From Puffinus mauretanicus (taxonomy: Eukaryota > Chordata > Aves > Procellariiformes > Procellariidae), in assembly GCA_023333565.1 (NCBI GenBank), contig JAJKFH010001865.1, positions 7,812,001-7,876,000 on the forward strand: 64,000 nucleotides of DNA, written 5' to 3'. This document shows positions 1 through 13,688 of the stretch, piece by piece (position 1 is the stretch's first letter; the number at the start of each line of letters is the position of its first letter). The translations under genes and the position numbers were made by a program. Under the pieces are notes generated by a model, which was not told where the DNA came from, ran no database searches, and saw only the letters and a list, made by a program, of their open reading frames with translations.

Positions 1-357
1 TAGTTTAAAAACTGGTTCCACACAGTAATTGCATCTGGATTCAAACTAAGCAGCATCTATTTTTTTGAAGGACAGACATTGGGAATACAAACATGCCAGA
101 ATTACAGGCTCAGGCACACCTGAAATATAGTTGTGGCTGGGACATCAGCTCAGCTCTAATACGGGACAGATCCCAACCGATTGGAAAGTAGTTTAACAGC
201 AAAAGAATAGTACAAGTGGCCAACACGTGTTCATTTACAGAAGCAGATGAAACTTTCTAGCCAACAGTTATTCTAAACCACTTCTGGTTTAAGGTATTAA
301 AAACAAAATGCAGAGGTATTATAGGAGAGGCAAAGGTTGCAATCATAAGAAAAACAG
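1..357. other. Non-coding flank, nothing recognised
   Basis: AT-rich sequence without a plausible coding region, splice-flanked exon or recognised repeat. It borders the 3' tail of the first CR1 element. Confidence 0.5.
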
Positions 358-1692
358 AAAAATCATAGAATCATAGAATCATTAAGGTTGGAAAAGACCT
401 CTAAGATCATCGAGTCCAACCGCCAACCCAACACACCATGCCCACTACACCATGTCCCTAAGGGCCTCATCTACACGTCTTTTAAATACTTCCAGGGATG
501 GTGACTCAACCACTTCCCTGGGCAGCCTGTTCCAAGGCCTGACCACTCTTTCAGTAAAGAAATTTCTTCCTAATGTCCAACCTAAACCTCCCTTGGCGCA
601 ACTTGAGGCCATTTCCTCTTGTCCTATCGCTAGTTACTTGGGAGAAGAGACCAACACCCACCTCGCTACAACCTCCTTTCAGGTAGTTGTAGAGCGCGAT
701 GAGGTCTCCCCTCAGCCTCCTCTTCTCCAGGCTAAACAACCCCAGTTTCCTCAGCCGCTCCTCATAAGACTTGTGCTCCAGGCCCTTCACCAGCTTCATT
801 GCCCTCCTCTGGACATGCTCCAGCACCTCAATGTCCTTCTTGTACTGAGGGGCCCAAAACTGAGCACAATATCTGAGGTGCAGTCTCACCAGTGCCGCGC
901 ACAGGGGCACGATCACTTCCCTGCTCCTGCTGGCCACACTATTTCTGATACAGGCCAGGATGCCGTTGGCCTTCTTGGCCACCTGGGCACACTGCCGGCT
1001 CATGTTCAGCCGACTGTCAATCAGCACCCCCAGGTCCTTTTCCTCCAGGCAGCTTTCCACCCACTCTTCCCCAAGCCTGTAGCGTTGCCTGGGGTTGTTG
1101 TGACCCAAGTGCAGGACCCGGCACTTGGCCTTGTTGAACCTCATGCAGTTGGCCTCGGCCCATCGATCCAGCCTGTCCAGGTCCCTCTGCAGAGCCTTCC
1201 TACCCTCCAGCAGATCAACATCCCCGCCCAACTTGGTGTCGTCTGCAAACTTACTGAGGGAGCACTCGATCCCCTCATCCAGATAATTGATAAAGATATT
1301 GAACAGGACCGGCCCCAGTACTGAGCCCTGGGGAACACCGCTCCTGACTGGCCGCCAACTGGATTCAACTCCGTTGACCACAATTCTCTGGGCTTGGCCG
1401 TCCAGCCAGTTTTTTACCCAGCGAAGAGTGTACCTGTCTAGGCCGTGACCCGCCAGCTTCTTTAGGAGAATGCTGTGGGAGACAGTGTCAAAGGCTTTAC
1501 TGAAGTCCAGGCAGACCACATCCACAGCCTTTCCCTCATTCACTAGGCGGGTCACCTGGTCATAGAAGGAGATCAGGTTGGTCAAGCAGGACCTGCCTTC
1601 CATGAACCCGTGCTGGCTGGGCCTGATCCCCTGGTTGTCCCAGACATGGCTCGTGAGCGCCCTCAAAAAAAACCGCTCCATGATCTTCCCAG
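358..1692 (-). mobile_element. CR1 LINE, long 5'-truncated copy (A)
   Basis: The element runs on the minus strand. Its 3' tail appears on the plus strand as repeated 'aatcatag' units near 361-380, followed by the conserved CR1 3' block ('aaggttggaaaagacctcta'). The body encodes the C-terminal half of CR1 ORF2, the reverse transcriptase. Similarity to the CR1 copy near 45-46.4 kb stops abruptly at about 1690, just inside the RT domain, which is the usual 5' truncation of CR1. The 3' tail matches that of copies E and F, so these three belong to one lineage. No target duplication was seen, as expected for CR1. The 3' end is firm; the 5' end is good to within about 10 bp. Confidence 0.95.
445..1690 (-). 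pseudogene. CR1 ORF2 reverse transcriptase remnant (copy A)
   Basis: An open frame from about 1690 to 551 covers the C-terminal RT and downstream region of CR1 ORF2. Counting from the first Met of that frame (1723, which lies in flanking DNA), RT block A (LDFSKAFDT) is at residues 72-80, block B ([10 protein letters not shown]) at 129-138 and the catalytic FADD box at 159-162 (plus-strand 1238-1249). The catalytic aspartates are intact. The frame ends early at 551 because of one extra T near 555-562. The usual C-terminal segment continues in another frame to the expected family stop at 445-447. The endonuclease and N-terminal RT are missing, so the copy cannot move by itself. It is unusually well preserved, which suggests a fairly recent insertion. 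Confidence 0.9.
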
Positions 1693-4600
1693 CATTTAAC
1701 ATACACAACGTAATTTGAGCCATTCCATACAGTTCTTTAATAATTTACGGGGATTAAGTTGCTAAGAATTGTTTCTCGAATTTTCATTGTGGAGCAGTTG
1801 TCCATTTCTTTTGGCTTACTGAACAAAGAGGCTTAAATTAGATCCTTGTTATCGTCTTTTAAAAATAAATTGAAAAGCTTTTATGGAGAAAAGTGAAAAG
1901 AGTGGGAGAACTTTAAGAAGATTTGAGCATTCCAGAAAAGGAAAAACAGCATGCATTTTGTTAAAAATAGAATTAGTTCTGCATTTTAAGTTTGTGAAAG
2001 CGACGATTGCCTTAGTGAAGTGAACTATAAAGAAAGACAAAGACATTTTTAACTTTTGCAAAAAGAAGTATTGAAGACCATTCTAGTCTAACCCTGGATT
2101 CTAACTGTATTTTTTAATGAAAAAGAAGCTAAAACCATAATTTTAATTATTTTTTTTGAGTTTAGATCGATTAACATCAGTAACTTGACTCATACTTATG
2201 GTAACAGTCCCTCTAAAGTCAGTGTAATTACTCAGTTGATGAAATTACTCATGTGAGGAAAATAATTCATATGTATAAGAGATTACCAGCACAGGTACCT
2301 TGATGTAAATTATGAAAGACACATTACAGAATGTAATAATTTTTCTAGAATCACATTTCTTTTTCCCCACAAGTACTGTCAAACATCTTTTTACCTTTAA
2401 GCACTGCATTTTTGTAGCATTCTTTCAATCATCCTTTTTGACTAACCTGAACCAGAACAGTAATATATCTCTCCTGTTCCCACTATTAATATTATGGGCA
2501 CATGGTCTTTGCTTTTGGACGGTGATAGAAGCAAACTGACAGACCCAATAGCCAGACAATTCTTGAAGTGATACATGAGCTTTACACAAGAATGATCAAC
2601 AAGATAGAGCACTATTCTCTCCAGACTGATTGATAGGAAAAAGAACGTGGCCATAAGGCTGTATTTTCAACTGGGAGCAAGTACATCAGAAGTCCTCTGT
2701 GGGCCTCCAAGTATACAGAGTGCAAAGCTGAGCCAATCAGAAGAATAAAGATAAAGAAAAAGGAAGAAAGGCACAAAGAAAAAAAATCACAATGATCTAG
2801 GAAGGTCATTATTTGGTCTATTATGCAGGAGGTAAGAGAAATACACATCTGTCATGAAGAAATAAATTACAGTGAAGTTTGCTGTTCACCTAAGCAAAAT
2901 TCTGAGTGTGTGAGCATAATTATGGACCATCTCAAGTCCAATTAAGTCCCAACTTGCCCGAGGCAGACAGGCCGGCACAGTCCAGTAGAGCTGTGTCAAA
3001 TATCAGGCGAGTGCCTGAGCCATTTCCCAAAACTAAGTCTGTGACAGGATGGGACAAAACCCTTCCCATGTCCCCAAAATCCCTTCCCCATCCACAAACC
3101 TCACCTGTGAGCAAGAAGGGACCATGATCACTGGACACTGCCATGCAATTAAACATATCTGCTCAGACACTGCCAACTAACTGCAACTGAATGCATTTCT
3201 ATAGCTGCTTTTAGGGGCACATCGTATATCCTCTATGTGCTTCATGTATGGCACTGCCTAATCTGACGATGGGCACTTATGTCCCTGTCAGCCCCAGATT
3301 GCTACCTGGAGTCACCACATCTTCTCATCTGCCAACGCCACATTTTATCTCCATCACTGAAGCACCACTAGGATGAGAAGAAAGATTTCAGAGGCAGAGG
3401 AAAACTGCACCAGCAGAGCCTTTGCTCCGTATTTTATTGCTTTTTCTGGGTATTCCCCTCCTCTGTTTTTTCAGCCTTTTTGGCTGCTGGTCCCCTACTG
3501 AGCAAGAGGCCTTCTCCCTGGCTGTCATAGCAAGAGCAGCCAGGGAAGCTGTGACACATTTGCTCCCAATTCTTGCCTCTTGGATAGGCAGTGCCTTCAC
3601 ACCACACCTTTTTATGGTACTTTTTCTTATGTGCAAACTAAGCATTTTTTCTAGAGGAGTCAAGAGAATTATTACAAAAATAAAACTGAGAAAAAAATAA
3701 TTGTAAAATCTCTTTGGCGATCAACCAGAAACTTGGAGAAGGGAAAGGAAGGGACTTTCTATAGATATGTATTAAAGTTCATGAGAGACAGATATGGATT
3801 AAAGCTCGGTGAGAAAGACAAAAGCTGTAAGGAATCATGAGAAATTCAAGTTCAGATCATTTTCTGCACCGGCATCATGAAAACTTCCTTACTACAATGT
3901 CTGATGCTTACAACATAAGCTACAAAATACAGATACCTGAAAACATAACATTGTGCTGACTAAACAAAACAAGCTTATTTTCCTCTTGTCCTTCAACACA
4001 CAACTCGTGTATACATATATGCATGCACCACACATTTATTCCTGTTTGTTTCATCTACCATGTCTTGTCTTATATGCTGTCAACTTTTTCTGAGAGATCA
4101 GAAATGTATATTTGTACATGTGAAAATGTCCTTTACATGAGTTATAATACAGCCCCTAAATTTATTTCCCAAATCTGGTATTTTCCAGGATCCTGGAACA
4201 CAGAAAATTTTCCTCATAAACATCATAGAAAAATTCTTCTACTGAAAAAGAGCCAAACTTTGATCCATGACCCTCTCTACACACCATAACATGTCTCCAA
4301 AATGGAAAAGAGACCATCAAAATTGCTTGTTGTGTATCTATTTCACTCTCCCTTGGGCAAAAGAAGATAAAAGCAGAGCAGTACCATATTTCTGACAAAA
4401 TATGAATCTTCCTGAATGTACGCTTCAATAGCCGATAGATGACTTTTTTAATATATATTTATGGCAATAAAAGATATTTTTATCACTATTGTTCTGCACT
4501 TGTATGATGTCTAACAATGGCATCCTGGCACGTGACTGAGCAATAACTGAAACAAAAGAGATACCTTCTCTGGCAAGATGTTATCACTGTTCTTATGATT

Positions 4601-7130
4601 ATACTTCTGGCATTTTAAAGAAAGGACTATAATTTTTGTCTTTACTTTGAGAATAAATGCAACAAAAAACTTGGAATTAAATATGCAGTACTGTATCTCC
4701 CAACTCCAAAATTAGATTTGATCTGAGAGTAGCTAGGATTAGAGGTATCATGACAAGAACTCCTGCTTTGGTTCAGTATGAGGAGGGATATATGGAAAGG
4801 AATGAAAAGTCATACTCCTTCACCTAATGTAACTAAAATAAGGGTTGACGTCTTGGAATATTTCATGCTGTAAACACAAAACCTCTTTTCAGAGGCAGCA
4901 GGCTTTACATTACATTCCAGGACCTACTCCATTTGTAGTGCACCTTTATACACGCACCACGGCTCCCCACAGCGACCCACAGCTGTGTTTCACTTGTTTA
5001 AAGGGCATTTAAAGTACAAATGTACTTGGCATCACCTAGTTGAAAAAAGTGCACGGACTGCCTCCTTTGGAAGTCTCTGAGGCTTTGTTCACTCTGTGGA
5101 TGTATGCTTCCTGAAACCCTATGCTGTTTTTTTTGCATGTGCATACATATTCAGGGAGATGGAGGCACTGAAAACATTATGCTAGGTTAATCAGACCTGT
5201 AAGTTAAAGTCCCTACAAGTAAAAATATTGCAACCATGTTTTTTTCCTGCTCTTCCTCTTGTCTTACGTACAAGTGGAAAACACAGGAAGGCATCACACC
5301 ATGCTCTCACACTCTGAATGAGCCTATATTTCATATGCAACAAGTTTCCATCTGTTGTACTTGAGACAGGGCAGTGCTTTGCAGATATGCAGGCATGGTG
5401 CACATGCACCAGACCTCCTGCGTGTTAGCTACGGGTGCTCTTTTGCACTGGGGCATGGAGTCTGGGCTTTACACCACTTACAACTGTCATAATTCATTAC
5501 TGAGACACTCAAAAAGGCTCTAAGTAGGGGTGATAGTTCCTCTCTGCTCACATTATCCCCTTACGGATCAGGGCACATATAAATGGGAAAGAGGAGAGAG
5601 GATGTATGGCTGTACCTTCCTTTCCAGGGGTAGGTAATATTGAAAGGAACAATTGTGAAATGTGCTACAACAGTTACATGGAACATAACGTAACAGGGAA
5701 TGGTTTTTATTCATTTTTAATATAATTTTGTCCTCAGTGGGATTCTGGTCCTAGACTCAGCTGGAAAACACATTACTACAAATAAATGATAATAATGGTG
5801 AGGTAAAAAAAAAAAGACTGAATTTTCTGAAACCAGTCTCCTGCTTTGAAAAGCAAGAAAGAAGGTATTGCCTACCAGCTACATGAGCAAAGCAGGAGCA
5901 ATCTCAGCTACATTCACACTAGCAAAAGTAATATCCAGTTTCCCAGCACTGTTGCAGCTGAGCTGGTGGGTGCTAGTGAGCACTTAAACAGCATTCAAAC
6001 CTTACTGGTGCTGACTGAACACTGCCTGAGGCCTGTCTATGTTAGAGCGTGTGTTGGTGCTGGTATGAATGCACCTATAAAAGTACTAAATCAGATAATA
6101 AAGTGACCAACATTGATGCAATTGTAATACATTTTTATATTTTAGGCTGGAAAGCTTCCTTTATAATCTCAAGCACATTAATTAACTGGAATTTTACCAT
6201 TTCTGCTGTGTAAGCATAGAGGAAACCTGGAGGAAGCCATAAGAAAAAGGACAAGAAGAAAATTAACACAGAGTCATCACACTGCCTCTAGATTGAAACG
6301 TACACACTAATAAACCCCTGATACCTGTTCTGTATAAGCACTATTGAAATATTATTACTCAGTAGCTACAGTAAGTGCCACTAAATACAGATATGAAAGA
6401 ATACATCCAAAAAAAGTATATCTGATTTTAAAAACATGACCTATAGAATAAAGCGAAAATTACACCCTCCTAAAGCGAAGGAAACATCAGGGAAATTCTG
6501 TGGATATTGAATCTCAAACAAAAATCCTCAGACAGAAAAGAACCATTTCCAGTTTACTTGCATTGTGTTTTACTCTCAGGAAGAGAACACAAATCTTTCA
6601 AAGCCTGCATTTTCTTTTTCATCCCTCTACCTTCCTCTTTGCTCAAAATGACAATATAACTACAATAGAAAAGGGATATGTGTCCATATTAAATTTGGTC
6701 CCAAATTATATCCGTTACAAAGATAATTTTAAGAAGCTTTTATTCACACTAAAACAAATTATATTGTTTCCATGACAGCACAGAAAAACCTAGTAAAAGG
6801 AGCTTATAGTATTTTATGTGAATTATTTATGACAGTGTCCAAAACTTAGAAGTGAAGAATCTATGTTGGTTAGTGACATAATGAAGCCAATATAAATTGA
6901 TTCAGCCTTTGTCCTTACATAACCTGGAAAACTGCTGTGTAATGTTCATTTAAAAATTGACTTCTCTTTAGTACAGTACCGTGCTGTAAAATAGGTCCAA
7001 TAAGCTAATGTTTTACCATCTGAGCTTCTGGTCCCCAAAAAGAGAGCTAAGTCAGCAGACCTCTGCCAATTTATACTTGCTGAGCTTAGACACTTAGATT
7101 TTAATATGCCTAGTTAAAATGAGTTAAGAT

Positions 7131-7165
7131 TTTATATTTTTTATATATATATATATTTATATTTT
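7131..7165. repeat. TA-rich microsatellite
   Basis: A run dominated by alternating TA (about eight TA units at 7142-7156) flanked by T-rich and TTTATA sequence. It is a simple repeat and likely length-polymorphic. Confidence 0.7.
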
Positions 7166-7764
7166 ACACTGTGGAAACTAGGTGCAAGGAAATACTTCCC
7201 CTAAAGGTCTATTTGCTGCCTCAGTCTTAAAGGTAGGAACAAACCTCTATCTACAGGCTCAAGACCTTTGACCCTACTTCATGCAGTGGAAGCTGACTTT
7301 TTTCAGCCAATTGCTGCTATTTGCCAGTGTTATTCACTTCATTCCCAGAATAACGGGATGACATTAGGGATTTATTAGGGCAGAAGCACAACTTGCTCAT
7401 GGGAATGAAGAGAAAGTGTCTCTGAAAATAATCATATACAGATACTTAAAAAGACTTTTCTAAATAATTTTGAAAAAAAAAATAGTTTCAGTGTGAAGGG
7501 CTCTCATCTGCCCTTGCTTTTGTGACAATGATATTTTCTCACCTGAGATTTAGAGAAACTCACCTTCCTTGTATTACTGTATCTTTTCTTCACAGGTGAA
7601 TACCAATGCAAATGACTAAAGACAGAGGGGACTACAATGAACTAATTTCTTAAAGTGTCCCTAGCTCTGTAATTAAGGCAGGTAAAGTATGTAACAAATA
7701 CTGACAAAGAAAAGTTAGCCTCTGCCAAGCTTATTTTAAATAAATAAACAAAAATCAGTCCCAG

Positions 7765-7802
7765 GCATATACGTGGCATATATATGCATATACATGGCAT
7801 AT
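7765..7802. repeat. Two near-identical 17-bp units at 21-bp spacing
   Basis: The unit 'gcatatacgtggcatat' at 7765-7781 recurs at 7786-7802 with one change (cgtgg to catgg). The units are AT-rich and partly self-complementary through the 'gcatat' and 'atatgc' segments. Confidence 0.7.
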
Positions 7803-8045
7803 GCGGCCATGTCTCATTTTATTAGGTTTGTGCTTTTTCATGGTTTATCCAGTCTCATATTGAAGGCACCAAATTCCTGCAGTACAATGTATTGAGACAG
7901 ATGGTGGTACTACATCCCCTTGCCCCCCCAAAACATAAAAAATGGAAACTTCTTATTATTTTTAAACCAGATGACCTGTAAGTGCTACAGTGGAAAAGGT
8001 CACATTCCTACAGTGACTATAATTAGCCTGAAGTTAAGCCCCCAG

Positions 8046-9140
8046 ATCATAGAATCATAGAATAGTTTGGGTTGGAAGGGACCTTTAAAGGTCATCTAGT
8101 CCAACCCTCCTGCAATGAGCAGGGACATCTTCAACTAGATCAGGTTGCTCAGAGCCCCGTCCAACCTAACCTTGAATGTTTCCAGGGATGGGACATCTAC
8201 CACCTCCCTGGGCAACCTGTGCCAGTGTTTCACCACCCTCATCGTAAAAAGTTTCTTCCTTATATCTAGTCTAAATCTACCCTCTTTTAGTTTAAAACCA
8301 TTCCCCCTTGTCCTGTCACAACAGGCCCTCCTAAAAAGTTTGTCCCCATCTTTCTTATAAGTCCCCTTTAAGTACTGATAGGCTGCAATAAGGTCTCCCC
8401 AGAGCCTTCTCTCCTCCAGGCTGAATAACCCCAACTCTCTCAGCCTTTCTTCATAGGAGAGGCGTTCCACCCCCTTGATCATTTTTGTGGCCCTCCTCTG
8501 GACCCAATCCAACAGGTCCATGTCTGTCTTGTGCTGAAGGCTCCAGAGCTGGACGCAGGACTCCAAATGGGGTCTCACCAGAGCAGAGTAGAGGGGCAGA
8601 ATTCCCTCTCTCGACCTGCTGGCCACGCTTCTTTTGATGCAGCCCAGGATACGGTTGGCCTTCTGGGCTGTGAGCGCACATTGGTGGCTCATGTCCAGCT
8701 TTTCATCCACCAGTACTCCCAAGTCCTTCTCGGCAGGGTTGCTCTCAATCCCTTCATCCCCCAGCCTGTATTGATACTGGGGGTTGCCCCGACCCAGGTG
8801 CAGGACCCTGCACTTGGCCTTGTTGAACCTCGTGAGGTTCACACGGGCCCACTTCCCAAGCTCGTCCAGGTCCCTCTGGATGGCATCCTGTCACTCAGGC
8901 ATGTCGACCGCACCACTCAGCTTATTGTCGTCTGCACGCTTGCTGAGGGTGCACTTGATCCCACTGTCTATGTCATTGATGAAGATATTAAACAGTACCG
9001 GTCCCAATATGGACCCCTGCGGGACACCACTTGTCACCGATCTCCATTTGGATTGAGCTGTTGACCATTACCCTCTGGATGCATCCCTCCAACCAATTCC
9101 TCACCCACTGGACCCATACCTCTCCAGATTAGAGAGAACT
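8046..9140 (-). mobile_element. CR1 LINE, second lineage, 5'-truncated (B)
   Basis: A minus-strand CR1 whose 3' end reads on the plus strand as 'atagaatcatagaatagttt' followed by the block 'ggttggaagggacctttaaa'. This tail differs from that of copies A, E and F and matches copies C, D and G, so it is a separate CR1 subfamily. Upstream it carries the C-terminal RT coding region. Similarity to the CR1 pattern becomes hard to follow past about 9140, which I take as the truncation point. Confidence 0.93.
8135..9130 (-). pseudogene. CR1 ORF2 reverse transcriptase remnant (copy B)
   Basis: The final 235 codons (8842 to 8135) are open and end at the natural family stop, after a typical CR1 C-terminus ([10 protein letters not shown] motif). 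Further upstream the same frame is interrupted by a TGA at 8891-8893. Beyond that stop the RT catalytic region is still legible, with the aspartate pair (KRADD in place of KFADD) near 8928-8942. The endonuclease and N-terminal RT are absent. Substitutions around the catalytic box and the internal stop suggest an older copy than A, E or F. Confidence 0.88.
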
Positions 9141-12100
9141 GTGAACCATTCCCTGTGAACCATTTCTCGATGAGATTTGAAGCTGGATGTGAACTTTGAA
9201 TTCAATAAGCAAACTCTTTAGCTCATGGACTGCGGGAAGTTGCACATCAGAGCCTAGAACAGTATCAATATACCAGTTTAGATTTTACAAAATAAATCAA
9301 GGGTACACCTTCTCCGTCTGAGGACATTAATTACTGACATACCATGGCAATGCTTGGGAGACACAGGGAGAACAGAGGTTTGGGCACAAGCTGTTTAAGA
9401 CCTGTTGATTTACTTGCAGTTTTTCAATCCTTTCTATTCAATCAGTTACTGTGCTAAACAAAGTCCTTGGGGTGAAGCATTTACAGTTAATTATGGAACT
9501 GGTATAACCTGTCTTGCTTTTAAATTAACAATTTATCATAGCAACAAATTAATTCTCTCTCTTTTTTTTTTTAACAGCATATTCGCACATCAACTGTAGC
9601 GTTGTTCCGATTATTATCACTCCCATTATTAAGACAGTTTTTCCTTTCAATTTAGAGAAAGCATGAAATTTTACCACTGGATCTACAAGTTCGCTACAAA
9701 TAACTTACTGAGAAAGTTTTTATTTCAAATACAAAATGAGTTACAGACACAAATTTAACCAAGACTAAGCCACTGTACATAGTCCTGGTGATGAAACCAT
9801 TAACTTTTTGGATAATAGAGAGGTTTTTTGTTTACTTCTTGCTTAGTTGTTACTTTCACACAACACTCTAGTGATTCCAATAAACAGACAATTAACAGTT
9901 CTCCTAATAAAATGTTTCATTATGGTTCTTTTCACAAATTCATTGCCTTCAAACTCTGTAGCGCTCACTATTCATAAAAAAAAAAGAAATAAGTAATTAT
10001 AGCAAGCAAGATGCTTTCATGTAACAAATTGGCAGTCTGATTGAATCAAAGAGTGAATGGAACTAAAATCAAATTATTCCACAAAGTTTTGAAAAGAATT
10101 TTCTTCAACAGTAATTGATTTTCAGTTCCCAGGATATGACTGAAGTTAGGTTTTAAAATATACCCTGAGAAAACAATTATTCTTGTAGTATTTGTAATCT
10201 TCCAAGAACCTAGGAATATCACAACAGTTATTGAAAACTGATTCTTAGGTGTTTTCCTAAGACCAAAGACTGGTTAGCTGGACACGCCCTCTGATGCTTC
10301 TTTTCACCAAATTTTGGGACTGTTTGTGGTTTACCCATTCATATTACCGCATACTGAAAAACACTGAATAATCAGAGAAAACGGAGCTTTATTTCTAGGT
10401 TTTTCTCTCACCATGATAATTGCTTCTCAGAGTACTCCTTCAGGAGAATCAACAGGGGCATACTGCCGAACACAGAACAATGCCTTCAATGTTAGAGTCT
10501 TTGAGCGCTTATGAGGACCAGTGGACAGTCAGCACTCCAAAAAACTCAGGCTACAGAGTACCTAGGTTATCCCAACTAAATGAAAACATATTAATGCTAA
10601 TTACGTTTGCTAATACAAGCATGTGAATATGCTGTCAGAAACCGATTCTTTTGCTCATAGGCAATATGTACACACGTCCTGCAAAACTATGTTTGAAGAA
10701 GTACTTTGATATACCAACCAAAGTATTATGTTTTTAGGTAATAGAGAAACTGACCTTTTTCCAGGATAAATTATAACTATTTTATCTTAATTTTATAGCT
10801 GTATGCTTTTGAAGAAAACCTTTCAGCTACAGGGGAAAAAGTAGCTCTGCATATATGTATATGTAGATGCATTTTATGCTAAACAATCTATTTTCTGTAG
10901 TATACTTGCAGCAGAAATAGAGAAAAGTCAGAAGAAAGTAAAAAAAGTAACTGAATGAAGAACTATTTGAATGAACCACAAAAAGCAAAAATCTTACATG
11001 CATCCATATATCCTTCTATTCAGAAGTCTCTCTGGGGCCCTGAGCCAAAGTGAGTTATACATGGAGTCTTATACATACTCCATAGCCTCACTGAATTCTC
11101 AAGGCACTTGGTTAATCTGTATATAAGAATATATTGTCTGGGGAGTTTACTTTAACCTTTCTGACAATTTAAAACAAGAAGAGAAGAAGACAAAGACAGA
11201 CACCCCTCTTGACCCACAGCCTGAAACAAAACCCTATTAATTACGTATAATAAGTTTTGCTTTGGCCCACTTGCTCTTTTACAATCACAAGGCTACCTTG
11301 CTAAGCCTCTCTCTTACTTGCTCCAGCCAGCATGCTGCACTTTCATGTCAAATTATATGTATCCAAAATGAAAGTTCCATAACACCTATGGAAAGGATTC
11401 CTCACAGCTTGAAGCAAATGATAGCAATGCTGAGATCTTCACATATAAGCTTTCAAAGGGCGTCTTAAATAAAACTACTTTCAAAATGAGAAATGCACTA
11501 GTATGAAATATATATATACTTAGGTAGTTCCACAGCCACATGCAAGAATATGTGCACTTGCCTTTACGTGCATACAAAACACCTAAACTTTCAATAATAA
11601 AGTGACTGGAAAACACTGGATGTATGGCCAGTACACCCTCAAAATGACCAAGTCCCCCGCCCGCTCACCTAGCCTAAACAAAATCAAATATGAAAACACA
11701 GGAAAGAGCAAAGGAAGCAATGACTGATAAGAAAGCAAGACATGGGGCATCTGTGACACTAACCAACCAGGAAGGAGGAGGACTGGCTTCCCTTTATATT
11801 ATCTACTGCGCATGTAGTAATTCCCACAGGTTTGTCGTTAAAAAAAAAATGCTGTTAGATAATCCACAGCGACACGTATAAAAAGACAGATTTCTGTATT
11901 TGTGGCAATGCTTACTAACTACTAGATGCCTTGAGCCACTGCAGTGATGCTCTCCCCCCAGCCTCAGAGCTGATGCTGTCAGAAACAGACAGGCAAGCAG
12001 AGGAAGCTCAGCAGAGGACATGAGCATAATTGTGTGGCACCTCAAAGCTCCCCCTTGTACCTTCCAACCTTTGCTCTTTTCCTTCCCATTTTCTATTAGG

Positions 12101-13668
12101 TTCCCTTGCTGTGCTTTTCCTGAACTCCAGCTCAGCATAAAATCTCATTACCAAAATGTCAAGGCAATAACCATATCTTTATCTCTCTCCTTCCTTTTTT
12201 TCCCCTGCAAAATATATACACACTGACGGTGTTATTATGGCATTATTATTTTAGGTAATTAACAGCTCCAGTTCAGGGTAGGAACCCATTATGCTCCATA
12301 TTCTGTAGTGCATTCTGGAGAGCTCGCAGTCTATATTAATATACAACGTGCATTACCAATTATATGTAAAACATAGTTGGTATTCAGTGGAGAAATATGG
12401 AAATAACAGTATGGCAACGATGAGGTGACTTAAGAATCCTAAATCTTGTACAAATAATAGTAGGTATAACTCAAATGCTTAAGGAACTGTAAGTTTATTT
12501 GCTAGAATAGGCAGAATTATGAAAACTAATTTCTTGTGCTTTGCCTCAGACACTCAACATAACTTGACAAAGTCCTGTAACAAGTCCTTTTTTCTACTGG
12601 AGAAAGGACACTTCTTGTGGTCAGTGGAAAGTTCTCGATCACTCCTTACACACACGCATCCTGCTGACTGCAATTCATTAAACCTCCAGATAAAGCCTCA
12701 ATCTTTCTGTGATACCGCTAATTGACTACTATGAAATGGGGGGGATCCCATCTGGTTGCTCTGTCACAGCAACAACACTTGCCCATGAACCCACCCTGTT
12801 CACCTGTGAGAAAGCCCTCTCCTGAAGTGCCTCCTCTCCTGTCTTACTTTGTTTGGTGAACAGGTAGAAGAACTGGTCCAGGTCCAAAATTATCACAGAA
12901 CTCTTCGTGTGCAATTTCTAAGCAATCATTCCTTCTTGTTGTGGTTGATTTTTTTACATCTTTTCCCTATACAGCAGGTGCTTGCGGGTCAGCAGGTAGA
13001 GACTGCATTGGTCAAGAGTAAATGGAAGAGCAGACAAAGCCAGTTCAGTATATATAGATCTATATGATATACATATAGACACAAAGTCCCACTAACTTCT
13101 CGTATCATGAACGCATAGCACAATTAGAAGGGGAGTACATCAAAAGTAGGAACCCAGCAATAGATATGTCTGCCTGTCTGGAATAAGTGAGAGCTTCTTC
13201 AGGTGTTTCTCCATACTGCAGCTTTCAGAGCTGAAACAAGAGACAGAATACAGCCAATTTTCTTGATCGTTAGTCAGCTGTCCAGACATTGGTAATGAAG
13301 ACATTTCAGGTATAGTTTTTTTTCTCTCTTTCTTTTTTTAAAGTAATGGATATGTCCCTGAATCCCCCCAAAACAAGTTGCCTCACTTAGTGCAAGGAAC
13401 TGGCATACAATTCTACTCGGAAAGACATGGAGACACCGTTGTCAGTGAAGCATCTCTGTTGAACATGACAGAACAAAAAGACAAAAAGTCCAAAATAGGA
13501 GAAAACAGGGACAAACAGTTAATGAGGAGCAGTGACAATATTTTTCTGGCTTGTTTTACAAACTATAGACAGAGGGCAAGTCGCTTCCCCCTTTGAAAAT
13601 GACAGCATAAGTGCTACCTGGCAGTGCAGGGCAAAGAGCCAGAGTAACAGATCTGTCACTCCTTATTC

Positions 13669-13688
13669 AAAAAAATAAATAAATAAAT
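13669..13688. repeat. (AAAT)n microsatellite
   Basis: An A run followed by about three AAAT units. It is a short simple repeat. Confidence 0.7.

Larger units (their letters stand above)
1693..8045. other. 6.3 kb AT-rich DNA without recognised genes
   Basis: I found no open frame resembling a known protein, no exon with convincing splice borders and no recognisable mobile element. It holds short low-complexity patches, including a TA-rich tract near 7131-7165 and a short near-tandem repeat at 7765-7802. The small open frames here have the composition expected of chance ORFs. Confidence 0.5.

Noticed and set aside
452..1324. 290-codon plus-strand open frame over CR1 copy A, with similar frames at 37396-38277 and 45479-45847
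   Set aside because: These are antisense shadows of the CR1 reverse transcriptase. The same antisense frame recurs at each long CR1 copy because the element is GC-rich and conserved.
1141..1383. Short minus-strand frames in alternative phase within CR1 (also near 8451-8681, 38094-38594 and 45396-46017)
   Set aside because: They are out-of-frame readings of the same RT region, not separate proteins.
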